From Cristatella mucedo (Eukaryota > Bryozoa > Phylactolaemata > Cristatellidae), in assembly GCA_009760855.2 (NCBI GenBank), contig WPIO01000001.1:18503501-18567500 (forward strand): a DNA stretch of 64,000 bases. Direction: 5' to 3'. The notes below the pieces were generated by a model, which searched no databases, had not been told where the DNA came from, and was given only the letters and a program-made list of their open reading frames with translations. The position numbers were made by a program, and so were the translations under genes. Positions 1 through 11,099 of this stretch are shown here, piece after piece (positions within the stretch are counted from its first letter, which is position 1; each line of letters starts with the position of its first letter).

Positions 1-258
1 AGAAGGATTGGAATCTTGCACTCTGTATCCAGAATGCCAACTAATTGGCCGTTGGAACTGCCACTACTGTGTTTATTTTGTTTGACGTGAGATGTAGTGC
101 TAACATCACGTGGGAACACCGCTATAGGGCCATCATTTTCATTCGAACGTTCGTTGAAAAAAGAGTTGCACGAGCCGTCTGCCTGGCCTTCAAGAAATCC
201 GCAGAAGTGTCAAACCTAGTATGAAAATGCGTTTTCTGTTGCACTTGCTTGTGAAGGA

Positions 259-440
259 ACTAATAATAGTATTAATATATTTGTCTAGGGCCCTCAGAGA
301 ACTGAATCTCTTTCTTGGCACTTTACAGAAGCTGTAAAGAAAGCATGACCAAATGATTAGTGGTGGAAAATCAAACATAATATTGTTAGACGGTCTTGCA
401 CAGGGTCAGCATATAGACATTGTTAGTATATAGATATGGT
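259..440 (-). mobile_element. LINE-A 3' end fragment
   Basis: Reverse complement of the LINE-A tail: CTCAGAGAACTGAATCTCTT, TGGCACTTTACAG and AGGGTCAGCAT blocks seen in the other copies. Severely truncated and diverged. Confidence 0.75.
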
Positions 441-799
441 TAGTATCTCTACTAATTAAAGCAAAAAAGTCCGTCCTTCCCTCTGTCACATCTGTCCCAT
501 CTGTCACACCGACAGATAGAGCACTTCGTTCACGAGGCAAGATGGCACAGCATTGTCTTCCGTGACGGAACTATTGTGACTCAGCGAAGTGAGTCCACAG
601 GCTGCTGTTAGCTGCTCGTATAGACTCGAGCAGCATCGAGACAAAAACCTTAATTGGAAGTCGTGTTGTCTTCAGATTAATCTCAGATCATTTTGCCTTT
701 GCAACTTCGGAGCCACGAGGTCCATTGTAAGGCTGAAGGTAAACTTACAATCAAATTTCTTACCTTGTTGTAGCCTTGTCGTGGAAATACTTAAAATAT

Positions 800-945
800 A
801 TTAACTGATTAGACAGCCTCATTTGTATAGCAGCAGAAGAGCCCTAACGGCTATCATCACTGCTTGCAATTGGCAATAAAGGATCGCCCACTGTAGGATT
901 TGAAACCATGACACCTTACCTCCTGGGCTATCACATCACATGTAT
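800..945 (-). mobile_element. SINE-A copy, diverged
   Basis: Reads AGACAGCCTCATTTGTATAG, then AGAGCCCTAACGGCTATCA, then AAAGGATCGCCCACTG and a decayed B-box (GGATTTGAAACCATGAC). This is the reverse strand of the tRNA-derived SINE-A seen intact at 12670-12850. Confidence 0.85.
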
Positions 946-1977
946 GTCTTGTGAACCTGAACAGATTGCGTACATGCTCTATTTAAAGAGTGCCGTGAAA
1001 ACGCTGGGGAAGACACCACGGATTGTGATTTTGCCATTCTCCAGCATTGCAATATTTCCTTTTGTGTTTGCTGGTTGGAGCCAGTTCCTTGGTCGCATGC
1101 CAGAAAAATTATAATCAAAACAAATGTTTGGAAATGTAGTGCTTCTACTCTGCCAAAGTAGCAGAAAATAGTTTATATCACGATATAGAACTCTTCATGT
1201 TAAAGCATCCATGTAATGTCCCGCTAAACTCCTGTGTTTCGGCTGTACGCCCTCGTTGTTCCTCCGCCAAAGCTTTGCTCCTCCTACCCTATGAGCCTGC
1301 TGGTACCCAGCCATCCGAGGGTATTTGGGATTACTGTAACAACACCGGTGCATCTTTTATCGTACTGAGGGCTACCATTGCATTCAGATGACCATTCAAA
1401 AACCAGTGCTAGTCCAAAACAAGTGGACATAAACAATGCAATTGTTGCTGGCGAAAATTTGATACTAGAGTAAGAGGCGGCAGTAACTGAATTCAGATGT
1501 TAGATGAGCAGTCGCTAAATGGAAAATTCTATATTGGTTGCTTTGGCGGTACCTGTGTCTGCCTGCATATGTACAGGTATGTGCGCACTACTTGTGCTTT
1601 GACCTCTTACCTATCAACTTACTATCAAGCACCATTAAGATTGGGTGTAGGTGATTGCTGCTCAGCCGCTTATGTTTTGAGTCCTAACGGATCGTGGTGG
1701 GCATAGCATCAACATAGCATTCTTTGTTACACGAATAAGCAGCAGCTTTTATGAGAAGATCTAACTTTGTCGTCCCAAAACCTGACTGCCCAGTCCAGGT
1801 AGTCAGTTTGAATGTTTTTGGAACTCGCCATTGGCTGCCTGCACTTTCAAAGCTAGATATTCCCGGCAAGTTTTCAAGCTGTCGAATAAAATGCCAATCC
1901 ATTCGTATAGCAATCAAGTACCTATTATATGTAATGTAATGTATCTCCGTCAGTAACTCCACAAAGTCATAAAGACC
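946..1977. other. Unassigned sequence
   Basis: No gene, RNA or repeat family recognised. Short open frames on both strands look random. A segment at 1750-1880 has a more even, exon-like composition but no splice context or family match that I can defend. Confidence 0.3.
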
Positions 1978-1979
1978 AT

Positions 1980-2440
1980 GTGGGTGTTACGCAGGAGAGT
2001 TTTGTATAGCGCACTCACAGCCTAAGCGGCTTTCGGTACGCATTCGGTAGCCAACAGACTTCGTCTCACGCAACAAAGAGAAAGTGGGAAGCATAGCAGA
2101 GTTAGGAGAGCAGTTGAGGTAGTGAGTAGCATAGAAGTAGCAGTTCAGGACCGCTGAAAAAGATGTGCCATAGTCGGCAGTTGGAGAGTAGATGTCGTTA
2201 CGTAAGAATTGTGGAAGCGAGTTCCACAGTCTAGGACCTGCAGAGCTAAAGCTTCTGTCGCCAACTGTCTTTAAGCCGAGGAATGGGACAGCTAATTTAT
2301 TGTCCACACAGGACCTGAGGGCGCGAACAGGCTGAAACTGATGCAGCAGTTCAGCTAGGTATGAAGGAGCCAAGCCGTGGCGGGCCTTGTGGGTCAGCGC
2401 TCTGTATCCTTTGCTCAACCGGCAACCATCCTAGCTCTTC
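1980..2440 (-). mobile_element. LINE-C, C-terminal ORF2 fragment and 3' end
   Basis: On the reverse strand an open stretch reads LAPSYLAELL, VGDRSFSSAGPRLWNSLPQF, the standard C-terminus after the RT domain in L2/CR1/Jockey-type LINEs (pattern GDRSFS..AP.LWNSLP). The 3' end reads GCGCTATACAAAACTCTCC. Related copies lie at 4620-4985 and 6425-6832. Confidence 0.85.
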
Positions 2441-2662
2441 CAGCAAAGGTGACACCTATTCGTATAACAATCGTATAAGAATCTATTTCTCTCTTCGTAT
2501 CTGCTTTCTGGTCAAGTGAAAATGATTGCAGCTGTATGACGTCATTGTTTCCAGACCTCACTCGCCTTGGCTGTCTTTATTGTTCTTCTACAGTCACACC
2601 TTCGTTCATGCAGGCATTCTGGCTTGCAGGCGAAAGCTTGCTAATATTTTCCTTTTTTTTAG

Positions 2663-2753
2663 TCAGCTGGAGGATAATCCTTCTGCTTGGTGGCCAGAAA
2701 CCACTGTTGCAGACGTCATTGGACGCATTGTCGGCAAATGCCAAATCGACACG
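2663..2753 (+). CDS. Candidate internal exon of an unidentified gene
   Basis: A long T-run ending TTTTTTTTAG precedes, and ACG-GTATGT follows. The frame encodes QLEDNPSAWWPETTVADVI then GRIVGKCQIDT, which is protein-like and not repetitive. The acceptor may instead be the next AG, which would start the exon at 2667. I do not recognise the family. A SAM-like fold is conceivable from the W...V..VI spacing, but this is speculative. Confidence 0.35.
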
Positions 2754-3135
2754 GTATGTTTTGCAATATCGCAAGGGTGGTGTTGTCACCTATTAGCTTA
2801 GCTTCTAACTCGTTTAAACCTCGCCGTGGGAGATAGAGACTGGGCAAAAAAAACAAACTTAGACAAGGCAGACAGACAAACCGAGTAAGTGGCACGAGAG
2901 AGACCAGAGCTGTCGGAAGACAGTGAGTTCTAGGAGTCAGGCACAGCTTGCCATATTGCTTCGGTCATTTTTATTTCGACTCCCGATGTTTCCCCAGATG
3001 CTTGCTCGCACCAACATGGTTTATCCATGTTCTGTTATCAATGTCTGCATTTCTGCCTATAACTCCACAAATCCCGACGACATTTCGTGCAACGACCACG
3101 AACGAGAACCATAGTCGAGTCATTAAAAAAAAATC

Positions 3136-3300
3136 CTAGCTGATTTAACAGCCTCTTTTTGTATAGAGACAGAAGTGCCTCTACGGCTATCACCACCGCT
3201 TGCAGTGGCGATAAAGGATCGCCCACCACAGGATTCGAACCCACGACCTCAGGGCCAAGGTCGTGAAAAGCAACCGCCTTAACTAGTGATAGTCTAGGAA
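3136..3300 (-). mobile_element. SINE-A copy
   Basis: Reverse-strand tRNA-derived SINE: 3' part TAGCTGATTTAACAGCCTC, body GGCTATCACCACCGCTTGC, and a clear B-box complement GGATTCGAACCCACGACC near 3231-3248. Poly-T precedes it on this strand, i.e. an A-rich tail. Confidence 0.9.
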
Positions 3301-3304
3301 GTAC

Positions 3305-3738
3305 ATTCATGTAATCGTTAACCTATACTTCGTACGAGCCTCAAATTCTTTGGAGGCAGTGCCTTTAGTTTGTATGGTTCCAAAGCCTGGAACTCACTTC
3401 CGACTTGCGTCACGACATCCCCTGACTTGACCACATTTAAAAAGAAACTAAAAACGTATCTATTTATCGCAGCATTTAGTGGGTTCATGTGATTCGTCCT
3501 TATGTACTTATGCGTGCTGACAGTGTGCATGTCACCACTTGCATGTTGCCACTAACCGTATTTACATGCTGACCCTGTGCATGTCACCTCCATAATCATC
3601 TTATGCTTGTTGTCAGTGAACATGCTACCCCTAACCACTCGTTCACGCTTCCTTTGCAGCAAATGTAAGGTACCTAAAAAGAGATTGAGTTCCCTAAGGG
3701 CGCTGTAGCAAATGTATTATTACTATTATTATCAAGTA
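3305..3738 (+). mobile_element. LINE-A, 5'-truncated copy
   Basis: Begins in the ORF2 C-terminus (CCAAAGCCTGGAACTCAC, i.e. PKAWNS), continues through TTTAGTGGGTTC and ends GAGATTGAGTTCCCT, GGCGCTGTAGCAAATG, then (ATT)n at 3714-3735. Confidence 0.9.
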
Positions 3739-3744
3739 CACGCA

Positions 3745-4617
3745 GCGTACAAAAATTCCTCGAAATATGGCCGAAGCTGCTGTGGCTGTAAACTCGTTCG
3801 AGTCATTAGAGGTTTTTTTTTACGGTGCCGGGTATAATTTAGTTATACGCAACAGGAGAGAATATTTATATACAGCCAAACAACAAACACTGAGAGAATA
3901 TTTATTTACAGCCAAACAACAAACACATATGCTGTTGGTATGTGTGCGATTTTGTGTGATGTCGTTCCACCGCGGCTCTTTATTATCGCAGTCTGGCCAG
4001 GCATGGAGGCCACAAGCTTCTGCATCGTCTCTTCTGCTGTAGCACATTCCACAGACCTCAATTTTACTCAATAGGTCGGGTACCGGTGTAGGCTGAATAC
4101 GCTTCATCAGCCGCCTATCGATATCGTCCCATAAACGTTCTATTAGTTATGATCAGGCGACTGGGTAAATCGCTACATCAGTACCATGCCTGACTCATCA
4201 AAAAGGATTTTTACGCAAGTTATTATTGGTCAAGAAAGTTGTATTTTGAAGCTGAAATACTTTGCCTGGGGGTCTGTACATTTGGCAGCAAGTTAACGAT
4301 CCCAAGCGCACTGCCAGGCCAGTGAAGTACTATGTGGCGAATCCTTCTGTAGTGCTGATGCATTGGTACAGCCAGTTGCCTGATTTTAACCACATAGTAC
4401 GGAGAAGCTTGTGGCCTCCATGCCTAGCCAGACAATGGAGTTGATACAGAAACGTGGTAGGACGGTGGATGGCACACTAAATCGCATGCAAACCAACAGC
4501 ACGTGTTTGTTTTTTGGGCTGTCAATAAATATTTTCTCTTGCTGTGCATAACTATTGTATGCTACGCATCGTAGAGAACGCTGTAATTACTTGAACGATT
4601 TACAGCCACAGCAGTTG
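3745..4617 (-). mobile_element. Non-autonomous Tc1/mariner-like element with long inverted repeats
   Basis: Left arm 3755-3941 matches the reverse complement of right arm 4485-4617 in several blocks: CTGCTGTGGCTGTAAA, TAGTTATACGCAACAG against TAGTTATGCACAGCA, AGAGAATATTTATTTACAGC and TGCTGTTGGT. Between them the reverse strand retains a transposase C-terminal relic, ERLWDDIDRRLMKRIQP, matching the Tc1 motif DLNPIE.LWD.L.RR. The left arm carries an internal duplication of about 36 bases. A related copy lies at 18690-19830. Confidence 0.8.
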
Positions 4618-4619
4618 CA

Positions 4620-4985
4620 GCCACACCAGAGTACGAAAGTCTGCAACAGGAAAGAAGATACAGGGTATTATGTAAGTGTTGTGGATATGAGTTCCATAGT
4701 CTACAACCCGGAGAGCAAAAAGTTCGGTTTTTAACAGCCTTTAGGTAGAAGAACATGGCAGATAATTTATTAATAGCCCGGAGAGTATACAAGTGCATAA
4801 GAAGTCTCAAACCGAAGCAGCAGTTCAGCCAGTTATGAAGAAGCCATGCCTTAGTGAGTTCACAGCAAGTCTTGGGTTTGTGCTTGTTGATCAACTGGCG
4901 CTGCCATCCTAGCTCCTCTAGCAGAGGGGACACGTGACTAAATTTCTTGCTATTGATGGTTGTTTTCTTTTGCTTAGGCACATCT
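4620..4985 (-). mobile_element. LINE-C, C-terminal ORF2 fragment
   Basis: Reverse-strand reading includes VKNRTFCSPGCRLWNSYPQH, the same C-terminal LINE motif as at 1980-2440, and ELTKAWLLHNWL. It abuts the right end of the Tc1-like element. Confidence 0.8.
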
Positions 4986-5084
4986 ATGACATTTAATACT
5001 CTATTTTTTAATTTAATTCTATATTTAATTCTAAATAATAATAAATTCTAAATAATTTAATTCTATTTTTAATACTCTATTTGG

Positions 5085-5285
5085 TGATGCCCGACTTCGT
5101 GGTCTATGTTTTGCAAATACTTGCGATATGCTCGGGCCGGCAAATGGCCATTCTTACAGGCTGGGTATTCCCATATGCTGAGTGAGACCCTAGCTGGAGT
5201 AAATCTGGGACGTGGAACTGCTATTCTTATAAGTAGAGTATTCCTATATTCGATATTCTTATACAAGGAGTCCAGTCTATTAAGC
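5085..5285. mobile_element. pogo/Tigger-type MITE, degenerate copy
   Basis: Shares blocks with the better preserved element at 33606-33777: GCTCGGGCCGGCAAATGGCC, ATTCCCATATGC, AAATCTGGG and ATTCCTATATTCGATATTC. The terminal repeats are eroded. Confidence 0.65.
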
Positions 5286-5289
5286 AGTA

Positions 5290-6420
5290 AACTGGTTCAT
5301 GAAATTTTTTGAAATTTTTTAGAAGTTATAGCTGAACTTTGAATAAATAAATGTGCATTGAATTGTCACATTTAGCAATTTTTAATTTTTTCTTCCATAG
5401 GTCGTACAAATCAACGTTCTGAATAGTGGTTATGTAGGCTAGGTTAGGGAACACAAGCGATGAGCTAGTGGAACTAAGAGGGGGTGTTCCTAAAAGTTTG
5501 GGAGATGGACGAGTTTCATCCGGCCCATCAATGGCGGTAGCAGTCATCCTAGTCACCCACCCCCGTCGTGGTTGTTTGCCTCCCCCTGGCCATTTTGGCC
5601 CCTTGACCACGGCTATTGGGACCCATTTACCATGGTTGGTGTCATTCCCTGTCGGTGCCGATAGCGCGTTAGTGTGAGAACTCATTCCACACTGTGCCTA
5701 CTTTATTTGGTGCCTGCATCCATCTCGACGTCTGTTCACGTGCTGTCTTGTGCGGTTACAGATAGTCACCTTTGATGCTGTCGGTGTCAGTGGGCACAGG
5801 AATCACATTTCTCTTTGCCGGGCTGTTGCTGGCATGCACTGTCCAGGTGAGGATCACTGCAAGCTGCTTGCCTGCACTGCTTCGTGCCTGTGCTTGCTTT
5901 GAGCTTTGAGCGTGGTTGAGTGTGTGCCTTAGATTCGTGACGCCTCGTGGGTGGTCATGCTTTGCTGCTGTGCCCACTAGCTAAGTGATTGCCTGGCTTG
6001 CCTGACGGCTCGATTGCTGTTTATGGTCACAACCAGCTGCTCACCCGTCAACAGTGACTAGTAGGACTTCCGTATCGGTATCCAGTGACTTCTCAGTGCA
6101 ATTAGGAAATGTTGTTTCCATTTACCAAAAGCTAGTGAATTTGTGCCACCCAAAAAGAGAACCAATGGGTTTTAGGAAGTAGACTGCGCTCAAACAAACC
6201 ATCGGTATCTACTGCCTTCTGATAAGCTATCCTGCTACACAATACTCGCAAAACTTGTGCTTGCACCGTAGTTGGTGCTATCTTGTGATTATTAATAGTT
6301 CTTTTATGTTATCTGGGCTATTGTTATGGGATAGGCAGATGCGCATTGACTGTTATAGTGGTTGGTGGGCTCGAGGTTGGTGTGTGTAGCACCATTTATA
6401 ATCCTGCAAAGGCACAGGGA
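5290..6420. other. Unassigned sequence
   Basis: No gene or repeat family recognised. Moderately GC-rich between 5470 and 6010, with short open frames in both strands that resemble nothing I know. Confidence 0.3.
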
Positions 6421-6424
6421 CTAT

Positions 6425-6832
6425 TTAGGTGTTACGCAGGAGAGTTTTCTGTAGTGCATGCGAAGCCTAAGCAGCTTTCGGTGTTCGGTAGCCAACTAAC
6501 TTCATCTTACCTAACAAAGGAAAAGTAGCATAGCTGAGTCAGGAGGGCAATCCAGGAAGTGAACAGCATTGAGGTAACAGCTCTAGACGGCTGGAAATGA
6601 TGTGCCACAGTCGGCAGCAGAAGAGGGTAGATGTTGTTGCTTAAGAATTGTAGAAGTGAGTTCCACAGTCTAGGCCCTGAAGAGCAAAAGCTTCTGTCGC
6701 CATAGGTCTTTACATGCAAGAATGGAATTTGTTGTCCATGAAGGACCTGAGGGTACGAAGAGGCTGGAACTGGTGGAGCAGTTCAGCTAGTTATGAAGGA
6801 GCCAAGCCGTTTCGGGCCTTAAGGGTCAGAGT
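6425..6832 (-). mobile_element. LINE-C, C-terminal ORF2 fragment and 3' end
   Basis: Starts GTGTTACGCAGGAGAGTTTT as does 1981, the 3' end of LINE-C in reverse. The reverse strand encodes YGDRSFCSSGPRLWNSLLQF. Diverged by about the same amount as the other two copies. Confidence 0.85.
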
Positions 6833-6837
6833 AATTT

Positions 6838-7625
6838 TGATCTGTAACTCATTGCTTGCTAGCCTACCGGCATGTGCGATCAGGCGATTGCAGCTGGTAC
6901 AAAACTCCGCAGCTAGGCTTGTCTGTCGTGAGCGTCACAGTTGTCACATCACACCACTTCTCGCCGATCTTCTCTGGCTACCAGTCAAATAACGGATCGA
7001 CTTCGAGGTTTTGTTGCTCACTTTTAGGTCACTTCATTCTTTGGCTCCAGCCTATCTCTCAGATCTACTCCCCCACCAGGCCAAGCATCGTATCACCTGC
7101 TTTTCGGAATCTAACAGTTTACCAATACCTCGTACAAACCTCAAGTTCTTTGGAGACCGTGCCTTTAGTTCGTATGCTCCCAAGGCCTGGTACTCACTCC
7201 CGACTCATTGCGTCACAACATCTCCTGACTTGACCACAAAAAAAATTAAAACGCACCGATTTATGACAGCATTTAGTGGTTCCCTGTGACTCGTCCTTCA
7301 TGTGCTTATTCGTGCTGACACTGTGCATACTGCCACCAACCACACTTGCATGCTGACCCTGTGCATGTCACCCCTAACCATGTTATTCGTGTTGTTTATC
7401 AGGCATGATATTACTCACCATTCGATCGCGTTTCCTTTGCAGCAAATGTAAAGTGCCTAGAAAGAGATTGAGTTCTCTTGTCTGCTTTGTTATACGATCC
7501 CTTGCTTCTTGCGACCGGAGGCAAGCCCGTTAACCATTGGTCCAATAAGTCTACCGGCAGGGTCATTTCAATCTGGTATATGAACTTTACCCTGAGAGCG
7601 CTTTATCAAGTGAATTATTATTATT
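6838..7625 (+). mobile_element. LINE-A, 5'-truncated copy with internal insertion
   Basis: Encodes LAPAYLSDLLPHQAKHRITC and FGDRAFSSYAPKAW, the ORF2 C-terminus, then the 3' UTR. The 3' end is split: GAGATTGAGTTCTCT ends at about 7479 and GAGAGCGCTTTATCAAGTG resumes at about 7592, followed by (ATT)n. About 110 bases of foreign sequence lie between. Confidence 0.88.
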
Positions 7626-8453
7626 ACTGTCAGGCGCCTGACATTCATTCATTCGGCATTCAGAAACGCCGATTCAATCCTTGAAACCAATGTTTCAGAC
7701 TCGTCTTTTCCATGCCCTCTTGATCCCAGCTCCGAGAATGGTTCGCCAGAAAAACTCGTTTGGAAGGAACTGGAAGTAAAGCCCGAGCACGAATCGCCTT
7801 CATTTTAAGAGGCCGCTGCAGCAGTGGTATCAGAAAATGATTTCCTAGCACAGTATTGAATAGTAAACCTGTGGTCGAGTCCACATTTTGTTAGCTTACA
7901 TTTAGTAGAAGTTATTGTGGCTATTGACTCAGCTTCTCGTTGCTTAAATAGTGCAGATCGACACTCGCAGTAGTAATTATAATAATGGTAGTAATAATGT
8001 TTATAAACATGTATACAGCACTCTAAAAAAATCCCTTTCTAGACACTGCACATATGCTGGAAGGAAAGCATGTCAATCAAGAGCTTTTCTAGGTGTAAAA
8101 TGGTAATGCATGTACATATATACGATACTATGTTCAGCGATCCCTTTTGGATGCCACTGATGCTTTATAGCCTTTTAAAATAAAGTTGTGTGGTGCTTCA
8201 AACAAATCCGATTGGGAATTTTTTGTGTGCAACCACCCGAGTAGCAGCAGCAGCTACAAGCAGTTGAAGGCCAAGATTGCACAGCGGTGTGCGGGTATCA
8301 CTTTAGCATGTTCTCTTTTTTCTTAGGCTCATTATCTATAGGCTTTTTTGTCTTTAGGCTGTCTTTTTACACAGTGGTTGTATGCTCCCATTAATGTTCG
8401 AGCTTGCACATGGGATCTCGGCAATGCGTCTGCAATCTCTTCATTTTTCCTAG

Positions 8454-8720
8454 GCGTGCTCAAGTTGCAGCTTGAAACGATAAACCAGCTGCGCAAGTAC
8501 TGCGTGCTCGCTGACGTGGTCGCAGCGGCTTGCACCACAGGCATGCACCGTGGCACTGCTGGCAGCCGGCTGCTGCTTGCTGCTCCACTGACGTCGGTTC
8601 TGGCACCCGTGGTCAGTAGCGGTAGCCCTAGTTTCACCGGCAGCAGCCACACTTCTAGCCTTCGGCCTCTGCAATGTGCTGCACGACGTGTGCGCTCACA
8701 GTGTGTGTGTGTTTTTTAAA
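8454..8720 (+). CDS. Candidate exon of an unidentified gene
   Basis: TTCATTTTTCCTAG precedes an open, GC-richer stretch encoding VLKLQLETINQLRKYCVLAD and VVAAACTTGMHRGTAGS. The helical, non-repetitive start is protein-like. The donor is uncertain, with candidates near 8611-8622. It has no match I recognise and may be part of the same gene as 8802-8909. Confidence 0.3.
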
Positions 8721-8801
8721 AAATTTTCTCCGACCAACGATTGGGCACTTTTATTCTGTCGAGACTCGGCCTTAATGTCTCTCGTTTTTTATTTGTTGCA
8801 G

Positions 8802-8909
8802 AGAGCCATGCTTTCGTACCGAAGTCAGCTGTTGTGGTTCCGCTATCTATACATCGCATTCTCGCGATACATGCTTATCAACACTCTAGTATCTTTTGAG
8901 CCATCCTAG
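8802..8909 (+). CDS. Candidate terminal exon of an unidentified gene
   Basis: A strong acceptor (TTTTTTATTTGTTGCAG) is followed by 108 bases open in all three forward frames up to nearby stops. One frame gives RAMLSYRSQLLWFRYLYIAF then SRYML, ending TAG at 8907. Another gives SHAFVPKSAVVVPLSIHRIL. I cannot choose the frame or name the gene. Confidence 0.28.
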   Translation, partial: RAMLSYRSQLLWFRYLYIAFSRYMLINTLVSFEPS

Positions 8910-9419
8910 CTATGTTGCCTCAGCAACTGCTGTGCAGTTGAATCCTGTTATGGTGTAGGGTAGGGTTTAAAGTTCGGCTTAAGATTTGATTTGCGAAAAG
9001 AAAGGATTTAAGACCAGATTTGACTTACCAAATAGGTGAATGGCCTCTGTACTACACGATTTTGAGTTCATGGACAGTGGTTAATAGTGCTGGCACTGTT
9101 TGCCATGGGAAATGTTGGGACAAATTCTTTCTAGTCTGCGTTAATTGTGGGCTGTTTTATTTCTCGTCTAACTGCTTTAATGCCACTGTTTAGTAGTGTC
9201 AATTGGCTTCCATCGCTTCATAATATTTAGCTGACCAGGTACTTTGCTAATACTGTTCATTTATTATATGTATTCTTATTTTGATGTGTTGAAAGCTTGT
9301 CCTGATTGTACAGAAGCGTTTACCAGCTGAGTCAAACAGGCACACTTTGCAATAGGTTAATATAAAAAAGCTTCGCATTGTTTTCTATTTTTGTTAGTGC
9401 ATGTATGAAGTGTGATCAA

Positions 9420-10135
9420 GCATGCTTAGTCCAGCCTGTCGAGAGGGCACCAATAAATGAAAGCACGAAGCTCTAATGCAGGCCTTTTGTTAATAATGAG
9501 TCTTTTGCATTGCACCCTAAGAGAGGTTAATCTCCATTCGGACGCTTGACAAATCGCTGCTAGAGAAGCGATAATCAACAGTGAGCGAAAAGCTAGGTGC
9601 TTGCTGCTTACGGAAGCATGCAAAAGCAAAAGAGTTATCATGCCAATCAGCCAAGTATGCAAAAGCATAAACACGGCACGCAGCCTCTGGTTAGTGGGAT
9701 CCACGGTTAGTAACACTAAATCAATCATGCACAGGTAGGCAGAGCACACGAAAAAAGGCAAGACCACTGGGGCTCTATGCAAGAGCATATCGCTCCTACC
9801 CTTAGTTACGACATGTACAGTTTCAGTATGCACAACCACATTAAAGGACGATTTACTTGGCTAGAGCAGAGGCCTTTCGGAGCAGGTAGGTTTCTACTTC
9901 TTTTTGAATGTCGTCGCATCAAGAGATTGCAGGATGCCAGTCGGTAATGAGTTCCATCCTTTGGGGCACGAGTAGACTACCATAGTCAAAAGAGCAGGTG
10001 CCGCGGTTGGAGTTCTGAAGTGAAACGAATTCACATACTCAGGCAAGAGGGCAAGAGAATGGAAGGCCCTGGAAGGTGAGTGATAGGATCTTACATGCTG
10101 CTCGATAGGCAGCCTGTGCAGACATTTGCACTAAC
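9420..10135 (-). mobile_element. Diverged LINE 3' region (LINE-A relative)
   Basis: On the reverse strand, the 9850-10135 part reads like the ORF2 C-terminus (the forward strand has GTCGGTAATGAGTTCCATCC, i.e. W.SLP). The 9430-9840 part follows the LINE-A 3' UTR pattern (ACTGTACATGTCG). An apparent 137-codon frame in reverse is this 3' UTR, not a gene. Confidence 0.5.
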
Positions 10136-10139
10136 AGAA

Positions 10140-10976
10140 TTCACAATATTTATGGATGTCATTTCGGTGTGGTTGAATTAAAAAATTTGCATTAAAACTG
10201 CAATTCAGAGACCATCTTTACCGAGATACATCTTTACTAGTAGATGATTGCAATGTTGCATCGCTTTGGAAAGTTCAGGGGACTATCCTTCCCACAAGTA
10301 GGCCCGAGTTTGGCCAGATGGGTATAAAGGACGAAATCAACAGAAAACGAATCGAACCATTTGGCAGTCTTAATGGTTACTAAATTTCAGCTCCAGAAGC
10401 CAAAACGGCGTGACCGAAAATCATAGGAAATTTTGCTTTATAAAAGCTTCGTAGGGCAAAAATACAATTGTGGCACCGTAAATCCACTGACAAAAGGAAG
10501 TAAGCTAGCAGGAAACCGCAGCGTACTATGTGTCAGCAAGAACTTTAAAAAACTACTACGGACTGCGTGCATGGCAGTTTTCTGAATGACCTACATATAA
10601 TTCTGAATAAAATAATTTTGAGTACTAAGCGACACTTGAGTGGACAGTCACTGCTATCCTTCTCACATGCAATGCGGTAGCTCACCGCATACATTCACAC
10701 GGTGAATCTATAGCTTCGCACTCGTATTCTGCGAATTTTAATAAATAACTGAATAATTTCACGAGTAATTTTTGATTCAAGTGTTTCAGGTCTTCGTCCT
10801 GAACGTGGGACCTCATCTCGCCAGGAAAAAACTCTTATTTCTGAAAATGATTGCCGAAGCCCGGCGACTGATTAAGTGACTTTCTCAATAAGGATGCTGG
10901 CCAAAAATATTGAGTATATGCATCGGCAGAGACTATGCATTACTCCCGGCATGTAAAGTCCGTTTAGGAAACTGTT
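10140..10976. other. Unassigned AT-rich sequence
   Basis: No gene, RNA or repeat recognised in this stretch. Confidence 0.3.
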
Positions 10977-10977
10977 A

Positions 10978-10978
<1 letters not shown>

Positions 10979-11037
<59 letters not shown>

Positions 11038-11053
11038 CAGAGAGAGAGAGAGT
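10979..11053. repeat. (TA)n followed by (GA)n microsatellite
   Basis: About 46 bases of TA dinucleotides run into about 28 bases of GA with one CA interruption. Confidence 0.97.
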
Positions 11054-11099
11054 ATGCATATATGGAGGATACCGTAAGACAGGTTCTACGCCTGATGCA

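Noticed and set aside
3038-3310. Reverse frame of 90 codons containing GPEVVGSNPV, and similar frames at 12414-12791
   Set aside because: These are translations of SINE-A (the GSNP-type peptide comes from the tRNA B-box).
9426-9839. 137-codon reverse frame with hydrophobic segments, resembling a small membrane protein
   Set aside because: Its sequence follows the LINE 3' UTR pattern and sits just downstream of a LINE C-terminal motif in the same orientation.
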